From contig JALIGW010000002.1 of assembly GCA_023053685.1 (NCBI GenBank), positions 43,965,778 through 44,029,777 of the forward strand: 64,000 nucleotides of DNA, read 5' to 3'. Below are positions 1 to 12,543 of the stretch, in pieces. The notes beneath the pieces are model-generated. The model was not told the DNA's origin, ran no database searches, and worked only from the letters and a program-made list of their open reading frames with translations. The stretch comes from Diadophis punctatus similis (lineage: Eukaryota; Chordata; Lepidosauria; Squamata; Dipsadidae). Made by a program: the position numbers and the translations under genes. Each line of letters starts with the position of its first letter. Position 1 is the stretch's first letter.

Positions 1-243
1 TTTTTGGCTCATGCGAAGGCTCTGGGAGGGCGATTTCGGCCTCTGGAGCCTGGGGAGGGCAAAAAACAGGCCTACCGGGCCCACTGGAAGTCGAAAAATG
101 GGGGAGGGGGGGTCACGCATGCATGCGCAGGGGGGTGGGGCGAGTGGGGAACTTTGAATTATGGGTGTGGGCACGCACGCACGTACGATAGCGTGCGTGC
201 GCACTATTTCGGCACCCGAGGAAAAAAAGGTTCGCCATCACTG
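1..243. mobile_element. hAT-like MITE, partial (right end; family J)
   Basis: The segment ends in GGTTCGCCATCACTG, the terminal inverted repeat shared with full copies at 16255, 20257 and 42836, and carries the same GC-rich core with CTGGGGAGGGC and a run of alternating purine-pyrimidine GCGTGCGTGCGC. The left end is cut by the window edge. Non-coding; the open frame across it is incidental. Confidence 0.75.
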
Positions 244-551
244 CTCTAGACAGTAGCTCCCTGCAAGGAGACTGTAAGACAGCAGTTTCCAGTGGCTTTA
301 GAGTTCTGGAAGCTGAGGGATCACCATCTGTGCTTTCTAAAAACTATTAAACAATAGTGATAACAAATCTGTCAAATTCTTTCTCATGCGGGCTCAAACT
401 CACAAGCTTACACTGATATGTTTTAGTCATGCTGGCTGGAAATTCTGGTTATGCAAGATTCCAGGATAAAAAAAGATTACTCTAGAGTCTAGACAATTCC
501 ATAATCCGATGACTGACCCAGATTGGATCCTGCAACATTATCCTGGAACAC

Positions 552-749
552 CAGTAGTGGGTTCTACTTACCTTTGCTACCGGTTTGGGAATGGAAGCGC
601 ACAGGCGCGCGCGCAACACTTCTGCGCATGCACAGAATATTCTGCGCATATGCAGAGCATTTTTGATGATGTCCGGGTGGGTGGGCGGAGCCTCCCGCCA
701 TCGCTACCGGCTCTCCGTACCGGGTCGAACTGGTAGCAATCCACCACTG
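552..749. mobile_element. hAT-like MITE (family K)
   Basis: Termini CAGTAGTGGGTTC and AATCCACCACTG are inverted repeats, and internal ACCGGT-type motifs are typical of this family (other copies at 56538, 56939, 62433). The flanks TGGAACAC and CGGAACAC form a 7/8 target-site duplication, pointing to the hAT superfamily. The interior is rich in TGCGCATGC-type motifs. Confidence 0.8.
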
Positions 750-996
750 CGGAACACGTATATTTGCCTTAATTCCATAACCTTTTAGAGACAGTTTTAT
801 GATTTGCCAGATGAAAAATATGGAAAAGGCAAGTGATTTTTGCTGATTCCATGTCTTTCCTGGATTGAAGGCCCTTCTGTAAATAGAAGGGCATGTTTGA
901 ATCAACTCAATAGCTACCTAAATATTATTTACACTGATAAGTTTTAGAACAGTTCGAGTTTTAAATCTGTCTTTGTCTCTCTGTCTGTCTCTCTTG

Positions 997-997
<1 letters not shown>

Positions 998-1032
<35 letters not shown>

Positions 1033-1064
1033 ACTCACTCACTCACTCACTCATCCACACACAG
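998..1064. repeat. (CA)n / (CACT)n compound microsatellite
   Basis: About 17 CA units run into a CACT tetranucleotide tract and a short CACA tail. It lies in a TMEM232 intron. Confidence 0.95.
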
Positions 1065-1550
1065 ATGTAATTCCATTATTCCTGAGAATATCAAAGAACA
1101 GAAATACTAAAGGAGAAAATACGCAGACAGTTGGGACACGTGAAGTAAGGCACAAGTATCCCTCTCCTATTACCATCCCAGAAACTTGAAAATAATAAAA
1201 CCCACTCAGCTCAGTCATAAAACATTTAGGAGGCCAACGAATGTTTAATAAACCTAGAAAGTGAATGCATGCTCTGGGAAACAAGATCACCATGATTAAA
1301 CCAGTAAAAATAGCTTTCGGGGGGGGGGGGGACCACCATATTTAAGAGAGCATTGCCTTTGTTCCATCTCTGTACCAGAGTTTCTATAATTCCAACCAAT
1401 TGTTTCACAGAATTGCCTCATTAATATGATATGCTGCTTTAGCTCATAATTTCCCATCAATGAATCCGATCTATGGATATTTTAATTTGCATAAACACAT
1501 AAGGAGCTTCCCACCCGCTTTTAAGTTAGCCCTTGCTGCCTCCAGTACTG

Positions 1551-1850
1551 TACAGGTTATCCTCAACCACAATTGAGCCCAATATTTCTGTTGCTAAGTG
1601 TGAAATTTGTTAAATGAATTTTGCCTCATTTTACTACCTGTCTTGCCATAATTGTTAAATGAGTCACGGCAGTTGTTAAGGTAGTAACACAGTTGTTAAT
1701 TGAATCTGGCTGCCCCATTGACTTTGCTTGTCAGAAGGTCACAAAAGGTGATAGCATCAGCATGACCCTGGGACACTGCAACTGTCATAAATATGAGTCA
1801 GTTGTCAAGCATCTGAATTTTGATCACGTGACTATGGAACTTTTAGCCGA
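1551..1850. mobile_element. Tc1/mariner-like MITE (family L), one end lost
   Basis: It starts ACAGGTTATCCTCAACC and continues with the family's conserved segments (CAATTGAGCCCAA, GTTGTTAAGT, CCATTGACTTTGCTTGTC, GATCACGTGAC). The second inverted terminus is missing. The same family recurs at least ten times in this window. Confidence 0.7.
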
Positions 1851-2246
1851 TGTTGGATACAACAGCGTAAATTCCCTTCCAGGTGCTCTTCCCCCCCCAA
1901 AAAAGATTTACTGTATCCAATGTAGTCTAGACAAGACAGTAAAATGTATATTGATTTAATTTTACAATATCTGTGCGATTTACCTCTTGTGAAATAGCAA
2001 CATTTTGCATGTTAAGCAAATTATGTCATGTGTATCAATTTAAGTCATTTGCATAATGACATCATTATTCCAATAGCATGTTGATGTATTTTAGCTAATT
2101 GTGTATTTTTATATTGAACAAACAGACATAACAGCTTCCTTCCACAAAATACTTTGTTAAAATGAGGTACCTGTGTTCATAATTCAGCAGCATTTGTTCA
2201 GCAAAAAGAGAAAATATGTATCAATTAAGATGAAAAAGCAACATAC

Positions 2247-2358
2247 CTTCACTAATTTCTCCTTTGCACTGCGATAACATTATTGCCTCGGTCCATGCGA
2301 CTGGAAGATTCACATACCGGTACTTCCCACAACCTAATACGTTGAGACCCAATCGTCT
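2247..2358 (-). CDS. TMEM232: TMEM232 coding exon 3
   Basis: 112 nt, entered in phase 0 after a pyrimidine-rich acceptor (…CTGGACAG) and left in phase 1 at a GTATGT donor. It encodes RRLGLNVLGCGKYRYVNLPV…WTEAIMLSQCKGEISE without stops. The conserved-looking LNVLG…VNLPVAW stretch is the best evidence that the gene is real and under selection. Confidence 0.82.
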
Positions 2359-5300
2359 CTGTCCAGAATATAAAATGGAAAGAAGCAAAAGATTATAATA
2401 CTATTTTTCCCCCAAGCTAACAACAGATTTGGGGCTGAACTAAAAACTAATGAAATGAGCACATTCGGAAGACATTCAGAAGAAATTCTTCAGACTTTGC
2501 ACAAGTCTAGTGCCTCTGAGCTAATCATTAAAGCAGCCTGACATTTTTCAGCCTTCTGCTTGGAATACATGTTGCTGATGCTGCTTAAGGAATGCATAAG
2601 ACTCTTAAAGCAGTGGCATCTTTTGTGACATAATGTGACATAAACAGAAACATAATGAATGGCATTGCAAAATATAGCATTGTCAAAGTATGCAAAACTC
2701 TACTTAAAGATAACATTTAAAATGAACTGCTGACAAGAAAATACAAGGCCTAGCCGAAATAGCAATGTTTTCATCCCTCAGGTTAAGACTTAAATAAGAA
2801 GATAAATACTGAGTGTAATTATATTGTTAACCATCAATTGAAGTGCCTTGCAACAAAGAGCAATTAATTACAAGCTCTGCATTCCAGCAATGACTTGCAC
2901 TGAGCCAGTTTGTGAAGAGGGCACATGTGGTGCCCAAAACCAATCCAATGAAACATCTTCAGGCATTTGGGAGTAAGCTTTTAAAACATAAATCTGTCAG
3001 AGTTGGAGTAACTCTGCCTTATTTTTATGCTAGATTGCCATAACAATATTTAACTTAACTATAAAGGGAAACTCTGTCAGGCCATTTCTTTTTCCTCATC
3101 TCCTGGAACAAGAGGCAATAATTAAAAACTAAGATGTCCTTTCCTCACCCCCAAGATTGTTTTCATGAAATTATTTCAACGTGACTATGTTTAAAAAGAA
3201 AACAAGTATTTCAAGCATTTTCAGCCTGGCAATTTCTTATAAATTTTAGATGTTCAAATACAAATTATTTTAACATTGTCCTTTCTGCACATCTTTGTAT
3301 GAATAACTTTAAAAAGAAAATGAATGTGATGTAGTAAAAAGTATTTTCATTAATGCTCAGGTCTTAAACAGCACCATAAACACTTAGGTTCAAAAGATGG
3401 TCTTTATAAATGACCTTTTATAAATCCTATATATACAAACCTTGCATCTAACAAGCATTTTTTTAGCCAGTTCTATGAATGCTTCCTTTCTTTCAGTTTC
3501 TGTGGCATTATTGAAATTCTCAATGAATTCTTCAGTAAGTTCAAATGGATTTCTAGAAAGATACACCCAAGGGAATATCAATTTAATTGGATAAATTAAT
3601 TAAAATTAATTAAATAAATAAATACCTAGAATTAACCTTTCAAGCATGAAAGAACATAAAGCTTATTTAATTTTAAAAGAGCCATTGTGTAATGTCAGTC
3701 TTTAATATATACAAAGACTTTCTGATACTGTCTCACTTTTACAACAAATTTTATAGCATCTACAGACTTGACCATTCTGTCCTGGTAAGATTAGAAATAT
3801 ATGTGCGTGTGACAGGCCACTATTTTATCTAGATGGAAATATTGGTTTTCTATCCTGAAAGTAATCTAGCTTAAGAAGTTGCTGTTCAATATGTTCATTA
3901 GCTTTGGCACTGATATTGCCGAGGCTTTGGTCTAGATGGAGGTTACCAAATTCCTAGCTGGTACATACCTGTGCATCTTTACCACTTCTACCTTAAGATA
4001 GTCCTTGTTTACTAACATCAAGTGGGACCAGAATTACTGTTACTAAGTGATGCAATTGAAAAGCCCAGTATCACATGACTGTGCCATTCAGTGATGGCAG
4101 TTTTGCATGTCCAGTTGGTAAACAAATCCCACATCATCATTAAGTTCAATCTCACATGGTCGCATTTGCAACCTCCTGCCAGCTTTGCCAGTGATTTTGC
4201 TTGCAGGAAGATAGCAAAGGAGGTCACAAATTCCGATCTGTGTGGCACTACAATGTCATAATTGCAATCCAGGTGCTGAACAATCACATGCAGAGACGCT
4301 GCAATGGCTGGATCTTTGAGTACAGATCATAAGTACCCCTCGTTCAGCACCATTGTAAGTTTGAATGATCACTGAATAAATAAGTAATTATCGATTGAAT
4401 GGTCACTAAACAAATGGTTATTAAGTACTAGGAAAACAAGAGCAAGTTGTTTGCCTTCTGAAGAGTGGGTCTTTCAGTACAGGGTGTCTATTATCGTCTC
4501 TCCCTTGTACTTGACATCTTTCTACTGGAACAGATATAGTATATGCTGAGGGTACTGGTTTAAGCTCTCTCGGTGGAACTGTGAAATTCTGTCTGCCTAC
4601 AGTTAGCAGCTCAGTTGGAATTGCTCAAAATAGTGTTTGATTTGGAGGTCACGAAAACAATGTGATCATCAACAGGTTCTTCCTGTTACAGGTATTTCCA
4701 CTGCTATTGAAAATCTTAAATCTTTGCCTGTTTTCCAAAGAAAAGAGAATTCACTAATTCTGCAAGTACCAACTGCAATTAATTTCAAATCTCTTCCAGG
4801 ATAAAAACTAAGTGAGTAGCTGGAGCCAGAAAAGTACAAAGGTATGCCAAGTGAAGGAAGAAGCATTGTTGATTTCACAAAATAAAATAAAAAAGAAATA
4901 TAAAGCCAGATTCTTATATGAAGTGGACATTTTGGGTGGGACAAATTAGTAAGAAGTGGATTGATTATGCAATAGCAATAGCAATAGCACTTACTTATAT
5001 ACCGCTTCATAGTGCTTTACAGCCCTCTCTAAGCGGTTTGCAGAGTTCAGCATATTGCCCCCAACAATCTGGGTCCTCATTTTACCCACCTCGAAAGGAT
5101 GGAAGGCTGAGTCAACCTTGAGCCTGGTGGGATTTGAACAGCTGAACTGCTGAACTAGCAGTTCAGATTGCAGTGCTGCTTTTAACCACTGCACCACCAC
5201 AGGCTCATGCAAAAGGATTAATTGGTAAGTCCACTGTGAACCTAGATATTTAGGCCTAGACTTTTTTAAAAAACATACATCTATTAATGATATTCCTGTT

Positions 5301-8300
5301 CTCATCATTTTCTGAGATTAAATGGGTGCTAGTGAACTGGAAAAGGGATTCTCAATTCTGGCCTTACATTTCTGGCAAGTTTTCCCTGAGAATCACTCAA
5401 TATCAATTATTGCACTTATCAATGCCATGTTGTAAGCTTCAACCATGTTATTTTGCCTATTTTGAATTTTTTATCAATTGTATCCTGTATTTTCTTTCCT
5501 TGTCCATATTTTCCTTTTTAAACATTTTGCTTACTATTTTTGCTTCCTATGTTTCCACACTTGGCTTAACACTGCTTACCCCAAAAGGGAATGAATAATG
5601 TGATGGATCTGTTATGGGTGTATCTGCATCAGTTTTGCTGGATTTTATCTTCTGCTGTGAATCAAACACTTCTATGATTCTCACTGATTTGTTTTTAATA
5701 ACAAAGGAGCCACCCTGTGGCAAGTGTGGAATTTTTTCTGGGAAAAAGTAACATTAAGCTAGGGATATATATATTTTTTAAATCTTAAATCCACCTCTTA
5801 GTTAAGGAATGTATATTCACTACATTTGTTATGACCTATCAGATTTTGTATATTCACTACATTTGTTATGACCTATCAGATTCCTATAACACAGGAATCA
5901 CTTGAAATTCTAAGGCAAAACTATGCCTTTTCATTTTTGTTTAATCAGTTGTTTAACTAATATTGGCTGAAATAATTGATTTAGTTTTACTTGTAGATGT
6001 TAAATGTTCCATATGGTATTATAGTTCATATTTATATGTCTTCAATAAGAAACTAACATAGAAAGTTTTAATCAATAACTGAACTTTCAAAAATGAAATA
6101 ATTGATACATAGGCATGCCAGAAATCAGGAACAGAACAGAATATCTTTGAAAGAGTAAAAATCATACTTCCTATTAGCACACTAAGGGGGGAAAACTAAC
6201 TTACACAATGGTATCTATTACTCAGTTACTCTACTAACTAGAGTAAATCCACATTGACAATACAGGTGGTCCTCAGTTAATAACAGTAATTATGGGACCA
6301 GACTTATCATCACTAAACAATGCAGTCATAAAGTGTGACATTACAACTGCATCATTTAGCGACAACATTTCTGGCAGTCTCTGGCTACCATTATTAAGTG
6401 AGGATCCTGTAGGTCATTAGGCAAGGACCTCAATTGATCATGACTTCCAAAATACTTGTCAACTTCCCCGACTCGCATTGTGGAAAGCTGGCAGGGAACC
6501 TCGCAAATTGCAATCACATGACTACAGGAGTGGCGGGCCAACCAGAATTTTTGAAGACCAGTCATAACTACCACTCGTTCAGCATCACTGCAAGTATGAA
6601 CAGTTGCTGAATGAATGGTTGTTAAACAAGGGCCACTTGTATGAAGCTAGTAAGTATGTTATATCAGTGGTCAACAGAAATATATTAATTAAATTTATAG
6701 TTAACCATCATACTGCTTTGAAGTTAATGACATTACTTCATGGATTGCATTTTTATAAGAAATAACCATTAATAATTTATGAATGTATCCATGTCTATTG
6801 CACTAAGCATATATTTGCTAGGAAGTCATCATTTGCATCAAGCTATGACATATACCAGGATGATATATTGTAAGGGACCTTGGTGTAAGAATTTAATTAT
6901 GCATGAAATAATTGATTCTCCTCAGCTATAGTTTTTGGAATAACTTGTAATGATAGACGTAGGATGCTATGAACTCTTCATGATAAGTGTACTGTATTCT
7001 TCTTACATTATTAATCTGCCAACTGATAGCAATATACTTATGATAAGACAGATGGATTTCATGTATGTGTGTATGAGAGAGAGGGGGGGGGGGAGGGAGA
7101 GAGAGAGAGACTATAGATGGGCTGAAAAAGTCCAGATGACTAATAGGAGCTAGTGAAGTATTAAAGGTGGCAGAATCTCTTTTATCTCCTCTGTTATTTG
7201 TATAATTATTTATTGCATTTATATTTTACCACAACTAAAAACAACTCTCGCTGGTTTATACAATATAACCTTAAATTATCCAAGGTGCAAATTAAAAATT
7301 AAAACAAAACAATATAAAAAAGCTATTTGAAGGAATGAATGAAAAGAAACTGATGGCAAGGTCTAAGCTAAAACACTCTGCAAAGTAACTCATTTTCAGC
7401 ATCTTCTTAAGTGAAGTCAGGAAAGGAGCAAGTATGCAGAAGAAAGGTTATTCCAAATTATGCCTAGTGCTTGTCTGGGTTTTGCAGGCCAGAAATGATT
7501 ACACTAATCAACTTCCGATTTCATATTCTACAAGATAGAAACAGATCTAAAATATATTAAGATCCAGGTCATTTTGTCAAGAATGCGAGGTGATGTATTT
7601 AAGTAACATTACCACCCTCCTCAAACAGTAATTTCTCCAAGCAATCTTCTGTTTCCTTTATTTTTTAAGAAGGTATCACAGAAATTAATTTTATTAGTTC
7701 TCATCAAGAAAATTAATGTCATATAAAAATTCCATTTAATGTGGTGATAGCAAACTCTTCAAATCAATTTTTAAAATGTATTTAAATTCAACTGACAGGA
7801 CGCTACTGATAATGACTCACAGATGAGATTCAATATGGATTCTACTATTTCATGTAGGCAAACAGATAATATTATTCTAAGTAATGAGCCCAAGAAAAGA
7901 AATTAAGAGTTTCACTCCATCTATTACAGTTATAATAGAGAGTTAATTCCTTAAGCATGAATCTTATTAACAGTTTCCAGTTAAGTTTCAGGGCATGGGA
8001 TAATATTCTAGTTCCTAAAAGTGGAGGACAGGTTTATTTTTACTAACTTAATTAAGCGCTAAGATTATTTTGGTTTCTTATTCCCCCTTTTCCTTAAACA
8101 GATAGTTATTACATTTCCTTATTATTTATGTTAATTTTTCCTATCTTTGACTGAACTCTAATAGTATCTGCCTATCCACAAGTGGTACAGATACCACCAT
8201 TGGAACAGTTCGCTATTATACATATGGAAAGTATTATTTACATACAGTAAATAATATGCACCAAAAAATTATCCAGAGCAGAATTTACAGGTACTCCTCA

Positions 8301-9952
8301 GTTAACATCAAAAATTGGAACCAGAATTTCCAACACTAAGTGATGCAATTGTAAAGCACAATATCACATGACAGCACTGCTTAGCAACAGCAATCATGAA
8401 ATTCCTCGTTGCTGTCATTAAGCAAGGATCGTGGCTCATCAAGTGAAATCTACCTCACAACTTCCCACCTGCTTGTTTCAAATAAATTTAATGGGTAAGA
8501 CAATAGGAAGTTGCAAGTCCTAGGAAGCTCGCAAGCAGGTTAGTGGGCAGGTAAGTAGCTGCTATGGCATGATGCGATGAAAGCCAAGCACGGGTGGTGG
8601 GAGGGGGGGTCCAGACAACAAGAGAATGCACAAGCCACAACCCAGCACAAATGTAACTGGGTCATGATAGTTGCTGTTAATTTAATTTAATTTAATTTAA
8701 CATTCTTATAGGCCGCCCCACTCCCGTGGGACTCAGGGCGGCGTACAATACAGAGAAGAACAATTCATAAAGACAGTTATAAAAAACAACAACATAATAA
8801 CAACAATTTAAAAGATTATAAAAAAGATTAAAAATCATCCATCATTCATACCAGGGGGGGAGACCAAAGATGTTCTAATTGGTCTCTCTTTCACCCCGCC
8901 TGCTGGAAGAGCCATGTTTTTATTGCTTTACGGAAGGCCAGCAAGGTGGGGATAATCCTGATCTCTGGGGGCAGTTGGTTCCAGAGGGACGGGGCTCCCA
9001 CAGAGAAGGCTCTCCCCCTCGGCCCCGCCAACCGGCGTAGCTTGGTTGACGGGACCTGGAGGAGACCAACTCTGTGGAACCTAACCGGTCGTAGGGAGGT
9101 ATGCGGTAGGATGCAGTCCCAGAGGTAACCTGGCCCTGAGCCATGTAGGGCTTTAAAGGTCAAAACCAACACCTTAAATCACGTCTGTTGGTGGCAGAAG
9201 GATATGTGTGTGGCTGCCCGTGGCACCACACAAGTGCAGCCATGGCACCACATATAAGGCATGTGTGTACTACAAAATAAGAGAACCCTGGGATCTTACA
9301 CTCCTGGCTAGGTTCTTTGGGAGAAAAAGTGATGGGAAGGGGAGTGATTTACAGGAGCAACATGTGACCTTCCCTGCTGGCTTCCCCATTGATTTTGTTT
9401 GTGAGAAGCCAGCAGATGTCACAAATGGTAATCATGTGACCACGAGACCCCGCAACCATGGTAAGTGCAATGCTCAGATTGCGATCAGATGACTGCAGGA
9501 GTACTGGGATAGCCAGAACTTCAAGGACAGATCATAAGTACCATTCATTCAGTGCCAACATAACTTCAGTCACTGAATTAGTGTTTGTTAACTGAGGACT
9601 ACCTGTACAGGAAGCATAAGCTGAAAAGGCAAAAGTGAAGTCATGTGCCACCTATCGCATTGTACACTATATCTTTCATTTTGTACCTTTTGATGGCATC
9701 TTATTTAAACTCTCACAAAGTGTTTAGCTGACTTGCTCTTTTCCTTAAGACATGGGTTGAGAACCCTGAAAACACTGAAGGTATAAATACTGCATCAATT
9801 ATGAATATTTAAACTTACCTACGTGGTTTTCTCTTGAAATCAGCTAACTCTTTTTGCAGATATTCAGTCACCAGTCTCTGATGAAGCTTTTCGTGCTCAT
9901 CACGGGACACAATGCCAAAGTTATAATGCACTGGCACTTTTAAAATGGGCAT
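2247..9952 (-). CDS. TMEM232: TMEM232, 5' coding part (3 exons, gene runs off the left edge)
   Basis: Three minus-strand exons join in phase: 9952..9819, 3552..3441 and 2358..2247. They encode about 119 residues beginning MPILKVPVHYNFGIVSRDEH, then NPFELTEEF...KEAFIELAKK, then RRLGLNVLGCGKYRYVNLPV...QCKGEISE. Every boundary has AG/GT signals (donors GTAAGT, GTTTGT, GTATGT) and the phases match. The last exon ends in phase 1, so more exons follow outside the window. The family is a poorly understood multi-pass membrane protein with testis and ciliated-cell expression in mammals; no membrane segment is visible in this N-terminal part. Identity rests on resemblance to the TMEM232 N-terminus as I remember it and on the conserved head-to-head position with SLC25A46. 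A database search would settle it. Confidence 0.8.
2359..3440 (-). other. TMEM232 intron 3
   Basis: AT-rich single-copy-looking sequence. I see no repeat, RNA gene or conserved block that I can name. Confidence 0.6.
3441..3552 (-). CDS. TMEM232: TMEM232 coding exon 2
   Basis: 112 nt between acceptor CTTTCTAG and donor GTTTGT. The first base completes the AG left by exon 1 to give Arg; 37 whole codons follow (NPFELTEEFIENFNN…ELAKKMLVRCK), ending in phase 0. Acidic and helical in character. Confidence 0.8.
3999..4425. mobile_element. degenerate family-L MITE
   Basis: Begins with GATAGTCCTTGTTTACTAAC and contains the family's GTGGGACCAGAATT, AGTGATGCAATTG and TCACATGACTG motifs; the far end has GGTTATTAAG. 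Both termini are eroded, so the edges are approximate. Confidence 0.55.
4966..5206 (-). mobile_element. tRNA-derived SINE (Sauria-type)
   Basis: On the minus strand the element starts GAGCCTGTGGTGGTGCAGTG (A-box-like), has a B-box-like GTTCAAATCCCACC, the body GGGTAAAATGAGGACC, and ends in a (TATTGC)n tail. The same SINE is at 61855-62098. Transcribed by RNA polymerase III when young; this copy is diverged. Confidence 0.85.
5811..5882. repeat. tandem duplication, 37-bp unit
   Basis: Two near-identical copies of a unit beginning GTATATTCACTACATTTG lie side by side in TMEM232 intron 2. Confidence 0.9.
6262..6641. mobile_element. Tc1/mariner-like MITE (family L, second subfamily)
   Basis: Begins ACAGGTGGTCCTCAGTTAAT and ends GGTTGTTAAACAAGGGCCAC…TGT, with subterminal inverted repeats. 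It shares the core TGATCATGACT…CAATCACATGACT with the copies at 8289 and 10847. Confidence 0.75.
7074..7113. repeat. (GA)n/G-rich purine tract
   Basis: GAGAGAG, about ten G, then GGGAGAGAGAGAGAG. Confidence 0.9.
7190..7600 (-). mobile_element. L2/CR1-clade LINE 3' fragment
   Basis: Reads as the 3' end of an L2-like LINE on the minus strand: an ATTTATTGCATTTATATTTTACC tail-side motif (see pattern at 38700) followed by remnants of the C-terminal ORF2 region (GGAAAGGAGC…GTTATTCCAAA). Heavily mutated. Confidence 0.5.
8289..9607. mobile_element. family-L MITE split by a LINE fragment
   Basis: Left terminus ACAGGTACTCCTCAGTTAAC and right terminus GTTAACTGAGGACTACCTGT are inverted repeats. The body is interrupted at about 8675-9207 by an L2-like LINE, so the MITE is older than that insertion. 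Confidence 0.75.
8677..9207 (-). mobile_element. L2/CR1-clade LINE, C-terminal ORF2 and 3' UTR
   Basis: On the minus strand an open 93-residue segment reads LVLTFKALHGSGPGYLWD…RAFSVGAPSLWNQLPPEIR…LAFRKAIKTWLF, the typical C-terminus of L2-like ORF2. It is followed by GTACGCCGCCCTGAGTCCC and a (TTAAA)n tail. It lies inside a MITE and is one of the youngest-looking LINE fragments here. Confidence 0.85.
9819..9952 (-). CDS. TMEM232: TMEM232 coding exon 1 (start codon)
   Basis: ATG at 9952-9950 opens 44 codons plus two bases up to a GTAAGT donor. A long T-rich tract and TTTTAAG lie about 20 nt upstream, so this exon is probably spliced to the non-coding exon ending at 17145. The encoded MPILKVPVHYNFGIVS…EKLHQRLVTEYLQKEL has no signal peptide. 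Confidence 0.8.
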
Positions 9953-10846
9953 AGTGTTGTAAATTCAGTCTTAAAACAAAAAAACAAAAACAGCATAGTC
10001 AAAAGAAAAGATTGCAATTTCCCTAAAAAGACTAAGCTTTAAAAGTTTTCTGTCATGTCCTCCAGGGAATTGAAAAAAACCCACAAAAAAACAATAATGT
10101 GGATGTCCTAAAAAGAACGGCAATTTTAAAAACTTAGGGTTTTTTAGCACTCAACTTAGAAAACAATTTAAACTGCATTTATGTTAATCAAATACTCATA
10201 ATAGAATAGCTAAAATTGCAATATGTTATGCTATTTACATCCAAAAAATATAATTAAGTTGAATTGCATCTGGAATCATGCCAAACTGTTTCATTTATTC
10301 CAATCTCTCTATTTCATTATTACTTCTTGATCAGATAGTTAATTAGCCACCATACCAGACTAGCATGTTTGTTTGATTAATCAATTTAAATGTTATTACC
10401 AGTAATAACTGATATGTGGTAGGCAATATAATATCAAAGAATTACAATATTATCCACAAAATAGAGCTAAATGATGGAAATGTCCATTAAAATTACATCA
10501 TGATTTAAAATATAAACTCCTAAAATATAATTTAAACTATGTTATTGATACTGTAAATGTAAAAATAATTGCTTATAAACTTCAGAAGTAAAACATACCC
10601 CTTTAGGAGGAGGCAACCATTGACAGTTGCTGGATTATATACAGTATATAAATGTTATCCAGATATATATTTTATTATAGCCCCTCCAAAGAAGGCAGAC
10701 AATAATCATCACATCAGAGATACCTTATAATAAAATTATACCTGTAGCATTAAGGAAACCACGTGATAGATGATCCATATAAAACCACTCTTTGGTTTTA
10801 AGGCTATCTAAAGACATGGTGGAGAGCTTATGCTATTATCAGAAAT

Positions 10847-11403
10847 ACAGGTAAACCTCGGATTACAATGGCAACTGGAACCAGAATTTCTGTCGCTAAG
10901 GGATGAGGTTATACGGTATGATGTCATGTGACTGTATCACACAACAACAGCAATCCCAGCAGTCCCAGTTCCTGTCATAACCCAAGGACTGCACAAGTTG
11001 TTAAGGAAGAAAAGGAAGGAGTCCCAAGCAGGTAGGGCAGTGGGTGAGAATGGTGGACAATCAGGTGCCACAGGCAAATGCTACAGACCAGAGGCAGGTG
11101 GGTGGATACCACAGACAGGCAAGCGAAAAAGCAGCAACAGCAGGAGTATCTTGCAACCTCCTGCCAGTTTTCCCCACTGACTTTCCTTGTGAGAAGCTGG
11201 CAGGAAAGGTTGCAAATGGTGATCAAGTGACCATGGGATATTACAACTGTTGTAATTGTAAAGCAGTTGCCTAGAGTCCAAATCACAATAAAGTGATTGT
11301 ATGGATGCTGTGATGGCCACAACTTCAAGGACCAGTTTTAAGTCTCCCTTGATCAACATTGTCCTAAATTTGAACAGCTGCTGAACAAATAGTCATGATC
11401 TGT
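10847..11403. mobile_element. family-L MITE (second subfamily), full-length but diverged
   Basis: Begins ACAGGTAAACCTCGGATTAC and contains CTAAGGGATGAGG, TCATGTGACTG and GTGACCATGGGAT core motifs. The right end fades near 11403. Confidence 0.6.
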
Positions 11404-11759
11404 AATCATTCCATAAATTCAACAAAATTTACTCTACTGTATGGTCAGGATTATAGCCTCTTTTCATCATACTCTAATCTAATGCGTATTTACTCTGAAT
11501 AAAATCCAATACAGTTCATTGTGGCATTTGTCATTGGAATTCTCTTTAGGGCTGTGTTAAGAAGGATCTCAAAGACAGTAGAATTACTATGAATCCTACC
11601 ACATGAACAGATTAGAAAACTAAAATTGCCATTGTTTATGCCACTAGTGGGATTAGGAGAATGAAAATAAAGGATACTTCCAGAAAGCACCAATAACCAA
11701 GATAAATAATGCAGCAATTCCACATATTTCCTTAATTAAAAAAAAATCTTCTTTATGAA

Positions 11760-12030
11760 AAAAGCTAGGAGTTACAAATTTATTATTTATTTCACTTATT
11801 TATTTTGTTTTGTTCAATTTAAACAGAAGCCCATCTCACTTACATGATACCTCACAAATTAAAACAGCAATGACAAACTCATGTAAATAAATTAAAACAA
11901 TTAATCAGAAACAGAGAACCATTGGAAAGCACCAGCCTTCAAACAATATGGATATCTTGCAGGCTCCCCACATCTCCACAGTATAACATGAGGCAAAATA
12001 ATCACAGAATAAAATCTTATCTAGAAATAC
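11760..12030 (-). mobile_element. probable L2-like LINE 3' relic
   Basis: TTATTTATTTCACTTATTTATTTTG next to AGAAGCCCATCTCACTTACATG and AAACAGCAATGACAAAC resembles the decayed 3' end of an L2 LINE in reverse orientation. Weak call. Confidence 0.35.
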
Positions 12031-12543
12031 ACAGAGAAGACATTTAAAATAGAGGATAAACTCATGAGAGTGTCAAATAATTAATACTTTATTGTGATAA
12101 AAGGATTCATTTATATAAGCCAAGCCATAACTATCCTTTGTGAGTACGAATATTCCTTCTGAAACAAACAAATAAAAAATGGAATATGATACATTTAATC
12201 ATTAGCAGAGGAAGCTATTATTAGATGCCTTACTATCTGCCAAGAAACAATCCTGCTTGGTTTATTTTTTAATTTAAGCTTTAGCAAATTGTAGATGCTC
12301 CACTTCAGTTAGAAAACATGGTTAAATCCATAGTATAAATTATTTCATATATTTATTTCCTCTTATAAAAAATGCTCTATTCTGGAAATTAAAAAAATTA
12401 AGTAAATTATGCTCCATATAAATCTGACCAAGTTTCATCAGATACATACAACTTTACAAACAGCTTTCCACCACATATTCTATATTAGTTAAGGCGTAAT
12501 TAAAAAGTGTTTATGCTTATAATGCAGATTTTCTCAAGAAAGG

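Noticed and set aside
1340..1392. Possible further TMEM232 exon (minus strand, ETLVQRWNKGNALLNM), which would match the phase of exon 3.
   Set aside because: The acceptor has a poor pyrimidine tract, the only nearby donor is weak (GTGGTC), and a poly-G run follows directly. Not enough to annotate.
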